Under the pieces are notes generated by a model. It was given only the letters and a program-made list of their open reading frames with translations. It did no database searches and was not told the DNA's origin. From contig CM051520.1 in the NCBI GenBank assembly GCA_028015205.1, positions 7,412,501 to 7,476,500 on the forward strand: a DNA stretch of 64,000 nt, written 5' to 3'. A program made the position numbers and the translations under genes. The number at the start of each line of letters is the position of its first letter. The stretch's first letter is position 1. Origin of the DNA: Mytilisepta virgata (lineage: Eukaryota; Mollusca; Bivalvia; Mytilida; Mytilidae). Of this stretch, positions 46,401 through 54,315 are shown piece by piece.

Positions 46401-49400
46401 TATTATGTCTGATTATACATTGATGTCTACTTGTATCAATATTTAAATGGTTTATGAGATTTGAACATTACGTATTAAACATGTTAAAGGGATAAATATT
46501 TTTACGGATTTTGAAATAATTAAAATAATTATGAAGTAAAGAATTTCACTTATAAGCATTCTCCTGTTAGTCCCATTATTTATACAAAAAGGGTATCCAA
46601 TTAGGAGGATACTTCTGTTCTTACCTCTATAAAGATCTTTTTCTTTGAGTTGTAATATCTGAAGAAAGAATGCCATGGTTGAAGGAATTCAAATCTTGGA
46701 TCATTTTTACTTCGGACAACAATTTCAAATTCCACTCCATTTTTAGCTACATACATTGCCATACGATCTATGATAGGTTGAATGTCTGGGGGAGGAGGTA
46801 TAACCTTTGGTTCTAAAGATGGTCCCATTAATGGAACATTTGTGACACTGAAATAAATATACAACATATGATTTGCAATAAGATGAAATACTATGTAGAA
46901 ATTACTGAATGGTGAATGAGTGAAAATTGTTTGAATAATTATATGTAAAAACACATATCAAATATGCCATTTGTGGGAAAGTTAATTTCTTGTCACATTA
47001 GACCTATGAAAAACCATACAAATTGGTGACCAATAAAATATTAAGAAATAACAGTATAATCTGTAGTCATTAACTATCTGTACTTTCAGTTCCTGTTAAA
47101 GGAAAATAGGAATTTTTCTGCATTACTCTTTTTGGAAAACATGTGAAGTGGTGGATGAAGATCAATTTTACCAAACTAAATTTAGAATGAAAATGACTGC
47201 ATTGAGAGAGATTCTAATGTTTAAAGTATTGCAGACCTGTTTACCCCATTTAAGCTAGTAGTGTAGTTTATACATTTAGAAAGTGTAGTTTTCAATATTT
47301 AGGTGTAGTTTTAGATTTTACAAAGTCCTAAAAATTACTATCAGTGATGAGCGACGCAACGCGCCGCGAACTTGCTAGGGGGGTCTGGGGGCAACCCCCC
47401 CCCCAGAATTTTTTCAAAAACTAGATGCCAGTTCCTGCATTCTGAGAGCTTTTAGAGTCATGTTTTGAAGATACCAAATATATAAATTCAATAGGATTAG
47501 TAATATTGAACACAATAATGATATATGTTTTCTTCCTAAATTTTATTAAGTCATTCTCTTGTAAATCCAAAGATACAACCATGGTCTGTCCTTGGTCCAA
47601 ACATCAAAAAATTTATGTTCTCTGACCTCTTGCTCGTATTTGCGTTTTGAAATATGTCTGGCATCACAATATGTAACTAATTGAAAACTTTTGAACAGTT
47701 CAAATTATTTCAAACTTTGAAAAGTCCGACTGACACAATTTGCAGTGAACATATACTGGTCCCCTTTCTGTGAAGAATCAAGGCATTTCCACATTTCGGC
47801 ATACTCCTGCCTGAAACGCTGACATGGCTTCTTCAGCTTGTCAGTGTTACCTTCAACAACATTATTCTTTCGTTTCGGCATCGCGCCATGTGTCAAACTT
47901 GACAGTCAACGATCACCAGAGCGTTTGTAATACATACTTTTATATTCATTATCAAGCGCGTAAAAGACAAAGACTCCGTTTTGCATTCGGATAACTTCCT
48001 TTAGACACAAAATTACATACTGCCGATTTTTTTTTACTGTAACATCTTTGAAAGCGTAGAAATGACCTATTTGGGCGTAGAGCGTAATTTGAGTACAAAA
48101 AATCGTAGAAACTACGCCAAAATCGTAGTGGTAAACAGGTCTGGTATTGGTAATTCTAACAACTTTGTTCTTTTTTTTTTGTGATTGTCTCTGAAATTTA
48201 ACCCAAATTTTAATGAAGTAGACTAGAAGTGACTATTGCATGGTGACTACCATACTATTTTTTTCACCAAGAGGAAAAATTAGGGTACGTTGGGAGGCAT
48301 TTGTTTGGTATAGATATATGCAAACAGCATTTTCAGCAACCAGGTGAATGCAGGATAAACAAAGAATTCAATTAATTTGTTTTATTATTTCATTTTGATA
48401 TTTGAATTTCACAATAAATTCAGCATGTACATTATATGTTAATAGAATTATATGATAATCATTACAAACCTTGGTGGTTTTTCCTCCTCTGGTTCCTCTT
48501 GTGCAAGCTGTTGTTGTAAATGTTGAGGCAATAAAGGTCCCTCTGGTTCTGTACCTGGGGGAAGAGGCTGATTTGACGGAGGAAGGGTGACAGGTTCCAG
48601 CCCTGGGGGTGGAGGCACTCCTGGATGCACATGATGATAATCTGTAGACTGTTGTATGAAGCCTGAGCTGGATTCAGGAGGGGGAGTATTACTGGCTGAG
48701 TGTGGAGAGTAACTACCTGTATATGAGTCTGTAGTGGAAGGCACTGGTGAGCTGCTGGAAAATATAAATTCAAAGGATAAGATTCTGATACAACATACAA
48801 GTAAAGAAATAATATTTCAGTAAAAACGTTACCATGCTTACTAGTGACACAGAAGTCTACTAGAGTTATTTCCCCATGACTCAGACCACGATGTCATTTA
48901 GTATTTATTAATTTGCATCAATGTTTATGCCGGTCTTTTGTTTCTGAAAGCAACTTAATGAAAATAGCCAATTGTTTAAACTTTTTAAGTAAATCCTTTT
49001 AACCCAAACCTTTCTCTAAGAAAAAAATACTATAAATGTTCATACATGTATTTCATATTTATACCTATTTCTTTCTGGTTCTGGAACATTTTTCTTCAGA
49101 TGCTTAATCAGTTTACCATATGGGGTATCATGTATAGCTACAGCAGGCATTTTAACAGCTGGAGCAAGATTAGGAGTAGGAGTGGGTGCAACAGTTGGTT
49201 TTACTAAGCTATGATGTAAGTATCCATGCTGAGTATGTGCATCATCTAAATACAAAAACATTTCACAAGTTAATCTTAGTGTCAAATTTATATGCACTCT
49301 TTTTAAAAAGAAGAGTGTTCTTTTAACAGAATAATAAACTATCAGCTGTTGTTCAAAAATATTCATAAACATGAACTAATTTAGCATATTGTTATTAAAT

Positions 49401-52400
49401 AACATTAGTATTTAGTTTACAAAAAATACACTTTACCCAATTTGACTTGGCTATCTCATTCTTTTGACTTTTTCAAGATTTGAAATTTAAATGAAATACT
49501 TTACATGTATTATACTACATATACATGTTCTTTTTTCAGGCAAAATGAAATTACAATCATTTTTAGCTCACCTGACCCAAAGGGTCAAGTGAGCTTTTCT
49601 CATCACTTGGCGTCCGTCGTCCGTCGTCGTCCGTCGTCGTCCGGCGTCGTCCGTCGTCGTTAACATTTTACATTTTGAACTTCTCCTAGAGAACCACTGA
49701 ATGGAATGAAACCAAACATGGCATGAATGTTCCTTATGAGGTGCTGACCAAGTGTTGTTACTTTGTAGCCGATCCATCATCCAAGATGGCCGCCAGCGGG
49801 GAACTTAGTTTAACATAGGACCCTATGGGAAATGCATACAAATGACTTCTTTTAGAGAACCACTGAATGGAATGAAACTAAATCTGGCATGAATGTTCCT
49901 TATGAGGTGCTGACCAAGTGTTGTTACTTTGTAGCCGATCCATCATCCAAGATGGCCGCCAGAGGGGGACTTAGTTTAACATGGGACCCTATGGGAAATG
50001 CATACAAATGACTTCTTTTAGAGAACCGTTGAATGGAATGAAACCAAACATGGCATGAATGTTCCTTATGAGGTGCTGACCAAGTGTTGTTACTTTGTAG
50101 CCGATCCATAATCCAAGATGGCCGCCAGCGGGGGACTTAGTTTAACATAGAACCCTATGGGAAATGCATACAAATGACTTCTTTTAGAGAACCACTGAAT
50201 GGAATGAAACTAAATCTGGCATGAATGTTCCTTATGAGGTGCTGACCAAGTGTTGTTACTTTGTAGCCGATCCATCATCCAAGATTGCTGCCAGCGGGGG
50301 ACTAAGTTTAACATTGGACCCTATGGGAAATGCATACAAATGACTTCTTCTAGAGAACAACTGAATGGAATGAAACTAAATCTGGCATGAATGAACCCTT
50401 ATAAGGTGCTGACCAAGTGTTGTTACTTTGTAGCCGATCCATCATCCAAGATGGCCGCCAGAGGGGGACTTAGTTTAACATAGGACTCGATGGGAAATGC
50501 ATACAAATGACTTCTTTTAGAGAACCGTTGAATGGAATGAAACCAAACATGGCATGAATGTTCCTTATGAGGTGCTGACCAAGTGTTGTTACTTTGTAGC
50601 CGATCCATAATCCAAGATGGCCGCCAGCGGGGAACTTAGTTTAACATAGAACCCTATGGGAAATGCATACAAATGACTTCTTTTAGTGACCCACTTAATG
50701 GAATGAAAACAAACATGGCATGAATATTCCTTATGAAGTGCTGATCAAGTGTTATTACTTTGTAGCTGATCCATCATCCAAGATGGCCGCCAGCGGGGAA
50801 CTTAATTTAACATAGGACCCTATGGGAAATGCATACAAATGACTTCTTTTAGAGAATCACTGAATGGAATGAAAGTAAATCTGGCATGAATGTTCCTTAT
50901 GAGGTGCTGACCAAGTGTTGTTACTTTGTAGCCGATCCATAATCCAAGATGGCCGCCAGAGGGGGACTTAGTTTAACATAGGACCCTATGGGAAATGCGT
51001 ACAAATGACTTCTTTTAGAGAACCGTTGAATAGAATGAAACCAAACATGGCATGAATGTTCCTTATGAGGTGCTGACCAAGTGTTGTTACTTTGTAGCCG
51101 ATCCATAATCCAAGATGGCTGCCAGCGGGGGACTTAGTTTAACATAGAACCCTATGGGAAATGCATACAAATGACTTCTTCTAGTGACCCACTTAATGGA
51201 ATGAAACCAAACATGGCATGAATATTCCTTATGAAGTGCTGACCAAGTGTTGTTACTTTGTAGCTGATCCATCATCCAAGATGGCCGCCAGCGGGGAACT
51301 TAGTTTAACATAGGACCCTATGGGAAATGCATACAAATGAATACTTTTAGAGAACCACTGAATGGAATGAAACTAAATCTGGCATGAATGTTCCTTATGA
51401 GGTGCTGACCAAGTGTTGTTACTTTGTAGCCGATCCATCATCCAAGATTGCCGCCAGCAGGGGACTAAGTTTAACATTGGACCCTATGGGAAATGCATAC
51501 AAATGATTTCTTTTAGAGAACCACTGAATGGAATGTAACAAAACATAGCATGAATGTTCCTTATGAGGTGCTGACCAAGTGTTGTTACTTTGTTGCCGAT
51601 CCATCATCCAAGATGTTTAGAAGTCTATCAGAAAATTGTAAAAAAAATTCTGAATGGTCACAACTTGACCACATATTCAAAAATAATAATGATAAGATGT
51701 CTTCAGTAGCTATTGTAATCACATTAGATACAGGTGAGCGACACAGGCTCTTGAGAGCCTCTAGTTTTCTATATCAATCAATCTATGTGACTGTCAGAAT
51801 GAGAGTTATATTGACATTTAAATTATCGATTTTAACACATGTGCTTTTAAAACATATTCCTTAGATAGTTTCTCAACAGTTGAAAAATTCTGATGTTTCT
51901 GATCTTGTCTTGTAAAATTTCGATCTAAATCTGCTTATATTTTGTATGAACATGTAGCATTTCCCATTAAATAATTAGAAAAGCAGGTTCTATCTTTTTG
52001 TTTTATCTGCTTGCTTTAGTGGAAATTCCAAAAATGTTCAATGTAAGCCTCTCATTAGGTCAGTCCCCAAAACAACGATTGGGTCCTTATTTTTTGCTCC
52101 GTTTCTTCTTCTTATTTTTTTTATCATTATTCTTTCATTTCTTCTTCATCTTCTCCATCTTCTGTGCCATGAACTTGTCCAAAGCATATCTCAAAAACAG
52201 TCAAGCGAACTTAACGAAATAGGTGGCCATGCCTAGTTGTGTTACATCTGAATTTTCAAAATGGCCACCAAAATGTGGGAAAATTCCACATTGTCGGATT
52301 TGGTTTCCAAGTAGATTATATTGCGAAGTGATTTCCGCGAACGAAAATTTTCTGTCAGCCCCCATTTTTAAAATGGCCACCAAAATGCTGAAAAATTCAA

Positions 52401-54315
52401 CATGCCTCTGTTTCAATGAAATTTGGTTTCCAAGTAGATTATGATACGGCCAAGTGATTTTCCGTCATCGGAAATCTCCAAAATGACCAGAGTTTTGGAG
52501 ACTTTTGTGTTGGCTTCCCAACACAGTATTACTTGTTTTGTATGTTGTTAAAAGTGATCTATGAAATATGTCAGTGCAATGATTTGACTGTATTATAATC
52601 TGAATATATGTATAAATGTATTCCTATACTGATATGTATACAAACCTTTACTGTCATCTTGATCATCTTCCTCCTTAATTTCTTTAGGTTTATATTTTCC
52701 TGATTTGATCATTTGCACCATATGTTTGTAATACTGATTCAATGGATCTTCAAAATGTAGAAAATTGAATTGTGTATTTTTAGCTTGCTTGGTCTTAATT
52801 ATAATCTCCATCTGAACACCATGACCCGCAATAAATTTAGCTGTTTTTTCTATAACGGCATGTTGTTTTTCTGTTTCGGGCTGAAAAAGATCAAGCATGT
52901 CTTTCAATGTTACAGGAAGACCCTGAAGAAACAACAAATTGGATAATAGGAAAGGCCAACAATGACATACCAATCAATCAAAGCAACCCAACTGACAGAA
53001 CCCCAGACAAAAAATAATATAAATATGTAATAAACACAAACATGAACACAGTAGCGAGTCAGGATAGTCCGACTTGGTACAAACACTGAATAGTGGAGGG
53101 GTTAAACTGGTTTTATGGGTACCCAAACCTCTCCTTATCTATCCTGAAATTCTGAAAGCTTTTCAGCCAAAACCTTGAACTATAGAAGAAGTTTATACAC
53201 TTTATAAATATACAGCTTAAAGATATAAAAAAGAAATATTTTCATTTATAAATTTACAGAACCTATAGACAGAAGGGGCCAGATATCCCAAAATCAATCC
53301 CAACCAGTTTTTTTATGGGGTGAAATATCATAAGGATACATTCAATAGAACAAAAGTAAATGAGTGGAAACCTAACTGTTTACAGATACTGCGGCGACAG
53401 CCTCATACCATAATAGGGCCACACATATTTGTGGTTGTATAAAAACTGTTTCACACTTTTTGTTTCCATGTTTTTGACAATTTCTTTAAAATGAAACTCA
53501 TTTTATTCATACTTTTTAATACATAACAACAAATATGAATTATTCAGTCTTTAAAAACAATTTTGAACTGTTGTAAAGGAACTACATTTGTGTGGACTTA
53601 TACACTGGCCAAACAACTTGCAAAATATGAAATCAATCTGGTGCTGAGAACAATTCCAATCACAAGTGATGAGAACTATTTTTCAAAGACCAGACAGGAG
53701 ATGTGGAAATTGCTTAGAAATTAGAGAAATACATTGAATAGTCAACTACGAGATATTTGTGTAATATTTAATGTACTTACCATGGCCATATCAGAAGGAA
53801 CCTGTAATTCTTCTGGAACTTTAAATACTGGCTCTGGCTCTGTTATAACAAATTTTGAACGTAAATAAATTATGCATATATGTACATAACGCTATTATCA
53901 ATTATCTGAAAATACTTCAAATGTAAAGAAAATTTTTAATTGTCAACCGCAATACTATATACATGTTTACTGTGGTTTTCAAATTCAGTAAATATAAATG
54001 TATTTATTTATTATATGCTATAAATATCTCAAAAGACTGGCTATGGGATAAGCATCAATGAGCAGAGATCCCTCCGAATGTATATATATATATATATGAC
54101 AAAACTGGAATAAACTGAAGTAAACTGAATCCTTCCACATGTCAATTGCAATAAGGTATAAATATAAATACAATCGGGATATATATATATATCAATGTAA
54201 ATACCTGCTATTTCAGCTGTCTGCATGTAATCCTGATAATGTTGATGGTCGTAACTGAATCCTACAGCATTAAAACCTTCAGATAATGACTGGTAATAGC
54301 GCTTCCATTCTTCCT
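31414..54315 (-). CDS. SFSWAP: SFSWAP, suppressor-of-white-apricot splicing regulator (14 exons seen, 5' end off window)
   Basis: A nuclear SR-like protein that regulates alternative splicing; in Drosophila su(wa) regulates its own pre-mRNA. Fourteen exons from 54315 to 31414 join in unbroken phase. They encode [20 protein letters not shown], then SURP domain 1, a linker with [14 protein letters not shown], a Pro-rich segment, and SURP domain 2 ([35 protein letters not shown]). Further on are [10 protein letters not shown], a charged helix ([15 protein letters not shown]), an RS domain and a C-terminal [12 protein letters not shown], ending in a stop at 31414. This is the full SFSWAP order except for the N-terminal DRY_EERY region, which I could not find between 54.3 and 64 kb. 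The largest SURP2-to-RS intron (39950-46624) holds the antisense LINE. Confidence 0.93.
31575..33990. mobile_element. ATACGACCGC element with terminal palindrome
   Basis: Left end: a GCTGGGCGCAGC hairpin then ATACGACCGCAG (31606). Right end: a perfect 31-bp odd palindrome at 33957-33987, with arm TATACGACCGCAAAA. So ATACGACCGC at the left is inverted at the right. The interior has a 262-bp dimer (GCATATCAAAGAACCCCA at about 32979, 33115, 33241, 33376). It also has three 160-bp units (TGTTGGGACC at 33461, 33621, 33781) and a GACGGACGAC microsatellite. It lies in the SFSWAP intron between the last two exons. Frames with Pro/Lys or Gly runs (31956-33080) are artefacts. Confidence 0.85.
34221..34308 (-). 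CDS. SFSWAP: SFSWAP penultimate exon
   Basis: An 88-nt exon reading [20 protein letters not shown] and [17 protein letters not shown] acceptor, AAT|GTAAGT donor, phase 0 out. Confidence 0.8.
34309..35035. other. SFSWAP intron sequence, nothing specific
   Basis: Frames at 34387 and 34613 have no recognisable product, no splice context and no repeat match that I can see. Confidence 0.4.
35036..36607. mobile_element. GGCTC...GAGCTA family element, full length
   Basis: Left end: AAGAGGCTCACCAGAGCCTG then ATCGCTCACCTGG. Right end: GCTCACATGGCCTTTTAGGC then CAGGTGAGCTA. Both ends form small hairpins, and CTCACCTGG/CCAGGTGAG form a subterminal inverted pair. The interior repeats a block containing GGCAATAACTCCTAAATGGG several times and ends with a GACGGACGGACG run. 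Intronic in SFSWAP. Confidence 0.82.
36821..36976 (-). CDS. SFSWAP: SFSWAP exon after RS domain
   Basis: A 156-nt exon reading [20 protein letters not shown] then [29 protein letters not shown] donor. Phase 2 in and out. Confidence 0.83.
37022..37165 (-). mobile_element. SINE-like fragment
   Basis: On the minus strand it reads GGAGGGCTTGGTGGAATAGT (A-box-like) and later GTTGTGAGTTCAAGG (B-box-like). Similar to the tRNA-derived SINEs at 11919 and 57328 but degenerate. Confidence 0.45.
37652..37813 (-). CDS. SFSWAP: SFSWAP RS-domain exon 2
   Basis: A 162-nt exon reading [20 protein letters not shown] then [16 protein letters not shown] and a Lys run. A plus-strand Leu/Asp-rich frame here (37613-37858) is its antisense shadow. 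Confidence 0.88.
38071..38290 (-). CDS. SFSWAP: SFSWAP RS-domain exon 1
   Basis: A 220-nt exon with [20 protein letters not shown] and [10 protein letters not shown]. The RS/SR dipeptides are SR-protein-kinase target type. Phase 2 out. Confidence 0.88.
38570..38728 (-). CDS. SFSWAP: SFSWAP exon (charged helix)
   Basis: A 159-nt exon reading [20 protein letters not shown] then [20 protein letters not shown]. It matches the conserved KLEDRLAAAAREKLA...[11 protein letters not shown] helix of SFSWAP. Confidence 0.92.
38963..39100 (-). CDS. SFSWAP: SFSWAP exon (Ser-rich linker)
   Basis: A 138-nt exon reading [20 protein letters not shown] and ending SSEVLEKKQ. Phase fits both neighbours. Confidence 0.8.
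39808..39949 (-). CDS. SFSWAP: SFSWAP exon (LSFSIKNK segment)
   Basis: A 142-nt exon reading [20 protein letters not shown] then [10 protein letters not shown], with an acidic end (FDHDSSGDE). It corresponds to the APISFAIKAKEND region. GAAG|GTAATT donor. Confidence 0.85.
40792..42492 (+). CDS. LINE ORF1: SGNH-esterase and double zinc-knuckle protein
   Basis: A 566-residue retrotransposon ORF1 product, presumably an RNA-binding chaperone packaging the element RNA. Residues about 1-340 are not assignable; they include a heptad-like stretch ([20 protein letters not shown]) and two TQT-like motifs (MCTQTDQ, ISVQTEV). From about 355 comes an SGNH/GDSL hydrolase fold: IIGSS (block I Ser), GAKISDL (block II Gly), VGGND (block III) and DGIHL (block V Asp/His). 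So the catalytic residues are present. Residues about 527-562 are two CCHC knuckles, [14 protein letters not shown] and [17 protein letters not shown]1 with an esterase is known in CR1 and related clades. The start is a true ATG. The frame ends in TAG and continues open in the same frame into ORF2. Confidence 0.88.
   Translation: MDYTSTFWSNISSIIGDFSGFSYEDDTDYLKTCELYNIDDCTDKTLSYVINFRNSKIYILFENILFQNIDKNHFENRDINGKVYSHVSDNGKVVLHLHDSTNTVHIQGKGCHFWFQNIFKNLAKQLHDELNFINRNISNMDTIVTKDIDNIMEFPDPEVHNTQQMGTPAVRGDNTDDSLTNLKLSHSLTSTNLTSTPTRQIKDCNLLHQLSPITNQLTLQDQVNDLKELVLNLIEVVNKKTNVQDQETVCKPKLKDMCTQTDQVLPVAITIPETRTIATGMHTKSRDISVQTEVHNPLKNTSFKTEVKPSPQTRTVTSTTEMSIQSVLKKKKKESTKRPTNRLTNQLKTPNTHKETLIIGSSILKGIDTKGLTNTNVSTNRGAKISDLINVVHDMDLSEYKNVIVFVGGNDISSGANRIEFQQDYESLIHLLGDKVNMYTSIYICGLPPRKGVNTEGPNHILFELCDFFNLQYIDNSSAFFNQHGYVNTDLFHNDGIHLTKKGTSVLLHNLNEHVNILKGQYTNDYCQFCGERGHDSERCRHGQPVSCFLCKSLGHKEKFCHLYMK
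42493..45849 (+). CDS. LINE ORF2: AP endonuclease and reverse transcriptase
   Basis: The frame is open from directly after the ORF1 stop. The first in-frame ATG is at 42670. The N-terminal part has a Cys-rich patch ([14 protein letters not shown]). Endonuclease domain: [26 protein letters not shown] and SDHYPI. Reverse transcriptase: [60 protein letters not shown] and the YADD catalytic motif, followed by [11 protein letters not shown]. The tail ([35 protein letters not shown]) is that of CR1/L2/Jockey-like ORF2s. The protein copies element RNA at a nicked genomic target in the nucleus. If ATG 42670 is used it has 1059 residues. No disabling change is seen. Confidence 0.92.
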   Translation, partial: VYGNEDIAVSSHISKLNDPNLKNRFQILDSICQNCNSVCCTCTDNQYNVTRKIIKSSKTMKKISLVNSINYISETKENDSVQSLNISLMSDSENKTESSLMITTNVLNCNIVDNDIPEALSVHNYLCMFFTYYTVTVGCTYAFLNESVNDKHINVYGFSKTKGIKICSHNINRLENKLDEIEYNLLYSKFPPDIIGFCETFFHDNISDEQINFPGYVSVRKDRTENAGGGWVIYISETTPFVRRAEIEINDTETVWLEIKPCHKKSFLLCFVYRNPKSQIDWVDKFEDQLKVAISINQDVTLLGDFNMNFLPPNKPPAKWLSLMETYHLDQVVDKPTRVTRDTETLIDHIYVTNLDKYSKSHVSDYSLSDHYPICIIRQEQLCSKKDTHTTIIYRNFKKFDENNFLKDLANVPFYLVELESDPDVSLKVWYQLFNNVLDKHAPIVTKRVKKDIQPDWYNDEIIHARLMRDKYKNLGLWGEYRYWRNRVNFVIDESKRKFYSEIVKDSKDPKVLWKCIHSLNPSKQVKPYELHTENNVKITDPKQIANSFNDFFTSCIQNLRKDKQLNSDPEFNSLASFVKERLPVNDKLIIPPVKTNELLQSILKLDTSKSTGTDNISPKILKISAPIIVSPLTYIFNRIIDSAIFPTDLKNAKILPAYKAGDKFLPTNYRPISVLPTISKLIEKHVAKHIYEFLSKFNLLHPAQSGFRPFHSCQTALINLIDKWLQEMNDGNINLAILLDLRKAFDVVDHDIMCKKLEIYGFHEIAVNFLISYLKDRTQQVQIGNIKSEQSYIKYGVPQGSILGPLLFILYINDLPLYIKDCDTDMYADDSTIHISGKKLNEILGKAQDDLLQVEKWCSDNCMFINYAKSKCMVIGTRQKTSSLISEVSLNINESIIQYSINEKILGVKIDPNLCWTNQIDQVCSRISSRVYLLSKIKKFLNIESRKLFYNGYILPLIDYCCIIWGNCSNTDLSRILKLQKRAARLILDMDPLSPSNPLFKKLGWMKVEDRIKYHKYLLVYKSLRTEAPSYLINKFQLISNENPYSLRNAVNGNLKVAKPKTELYKKSFSYSGAVLWNDLPNNIKNSPSVNSFKDNIKKYIQQNSVTDTSQSDELFF
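45988..46029 (+). repeat. LINE 3' tail, (ATT)n
   Basis: GAAATAAAGC followed by about nine ATT repeats. An AATAAA signal overlaps just before the tail. Confidence 0.8.
46625..46847 (-). CDS. SFSWAP: SFSWAP exon with SURP domain 2
   Basis: A 223-nt exon, TTATTTCAG acceptor and GAG|GTAAGA donor. Reads [20 protein letters not shown] to [19 protein letters not shown]. The FLQPWH motif is characteristic of SURP2 of SFSWAP. Phase 0 out. Confidence 0.95.
47231..48144 (-). mobile_element. DNA transposon remnant with zinc-finger-like ORF
   Basis: Inverted ends CAGACCTGTTTACC (47232) and GGTAAACAGGTCTG (to 48143), flanked by GTATTG on both sides. A minus-strand frame (47705-47896) reads [20 protein letters not shown] then [14 protein letters not shown] and a Cys-containing end. 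It resembles the N-terminal zinc-finger exon of hAT-like transposon proteins. The remaining transposase is absent. It lies in an SFSWAP intron. Confidence 0.65.
48470..48754 (-). CDS. SFSWAP: SFSWAP proline-rich exon
   Basis: A 285-nt exon rich in Pro, Ser and Gln ([32 protein letters not shown]). Two acceptor choices three bases apart (48754 or 48751) differ by one Ser. It corresponds to the low-complexity linker between the SURP domains. Confidence 0.82.
49065..49245 (-). CDS. SFSWAP: SFSWAP linker exon
   Basis: A 181-nt exon reading [20 protein letters not shown], later [20 protein letters not shown]. The GYLHHSL block parallels GNYLHPSLF of vertebrate SFSWAP. Phase 1 in, 2 out. Confidence 0.85.
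49563..51767. mobile_element. GAGCTA-family element with twelve 166-bp repeats
   Basis: Left end: TAGCTCACCTGACCCAAAGG then TCAAGTGAGC (hairpin), followed by a CGTCCGTCGTC microsatellite. Right end: CAGGTGAGCGACACAGGCTC then TTGAGAGCCTCTAG (hairpin). The unit landmark GCCGATCCAT recurs at 49768, 49934, 50100, 50266, 50433 and 50599 (166 or 167 bp each), continuing to about 51600. The many 61-residue minus-strand frames are this unit read in one frame. Confidence 0.92.
51998..52535. repeat. Probable dispersed repeat, unclassified
   Basis: Contains a pair of similar blocks (AAAATGGCCACCAAAATG twice; TTTGGTTTCCAAGTAGATTA twice) about 125 bp apart, and a short hairpin GTGTTGG.TTCCCAACAC. No coding capacity. 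In an SFSWAP intron. Confidence 0.5.
52646..52922 (-). CDS. SFSWAP: SFSWAP exon with SURP domain 1
   Basis: A 277-nt exon. The SURP module runs from [20 protein letters not shown] to [17 protein letters not shown], with the typical F.F......Y.Y ending, then an acidic DDQDDSK tail. SURP modules bind partner splicing factors such as SF1. Confidence 0.93.
52980..53450. repeat. Diverged ATACGACCGC-type repeat fragment
   Basis: The segment 53360-53445 (AATGAGTGGAAACCTAACTG, CTCATACCATAATA, TATAAAAAC) matches the right end of the element at 5304-6408. Confidence 0.45.
53781..53839 (-). CDS. SFSWAP: SFSWAP short exon before SURP1
   Basis: A 59-nt exon reading [27 protein letters not shown] acceptor and ATG|GTAAGT donor. 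It resembles the (A)PLGLSVPSDVELP linker of vertebrate SFSWAP. Confidence 0.85.
54205..54315 (-). CDS. SFSWAP: SFSWAP exon (NAVGFSY segment)
   Basis: A 111-nt exon, TATTTTAG acceptor, GCAG|GTATTT donor. Reads [20 protein letters not shown] then [10 protein letters not shown]. It matches the conserved segment following the N-terminal domain of the family. It starts with two bases of a split codon, so an upstream exon exists. Confidence 0.85.

Noticed and set aside
49568..51607. Series of near-identical 61-residue minus-strand ORFs
   Set aside because: They are the 166-bp tandem unit read repeatedly; each starts and stops at the same point of the repeat.
52001..52222. Hydrophobic 74-codon ORF with Phe/Leu run
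   Set aside because: Encoded by a TTC/CTT-rich microsatellite-like stretch; no splice context.
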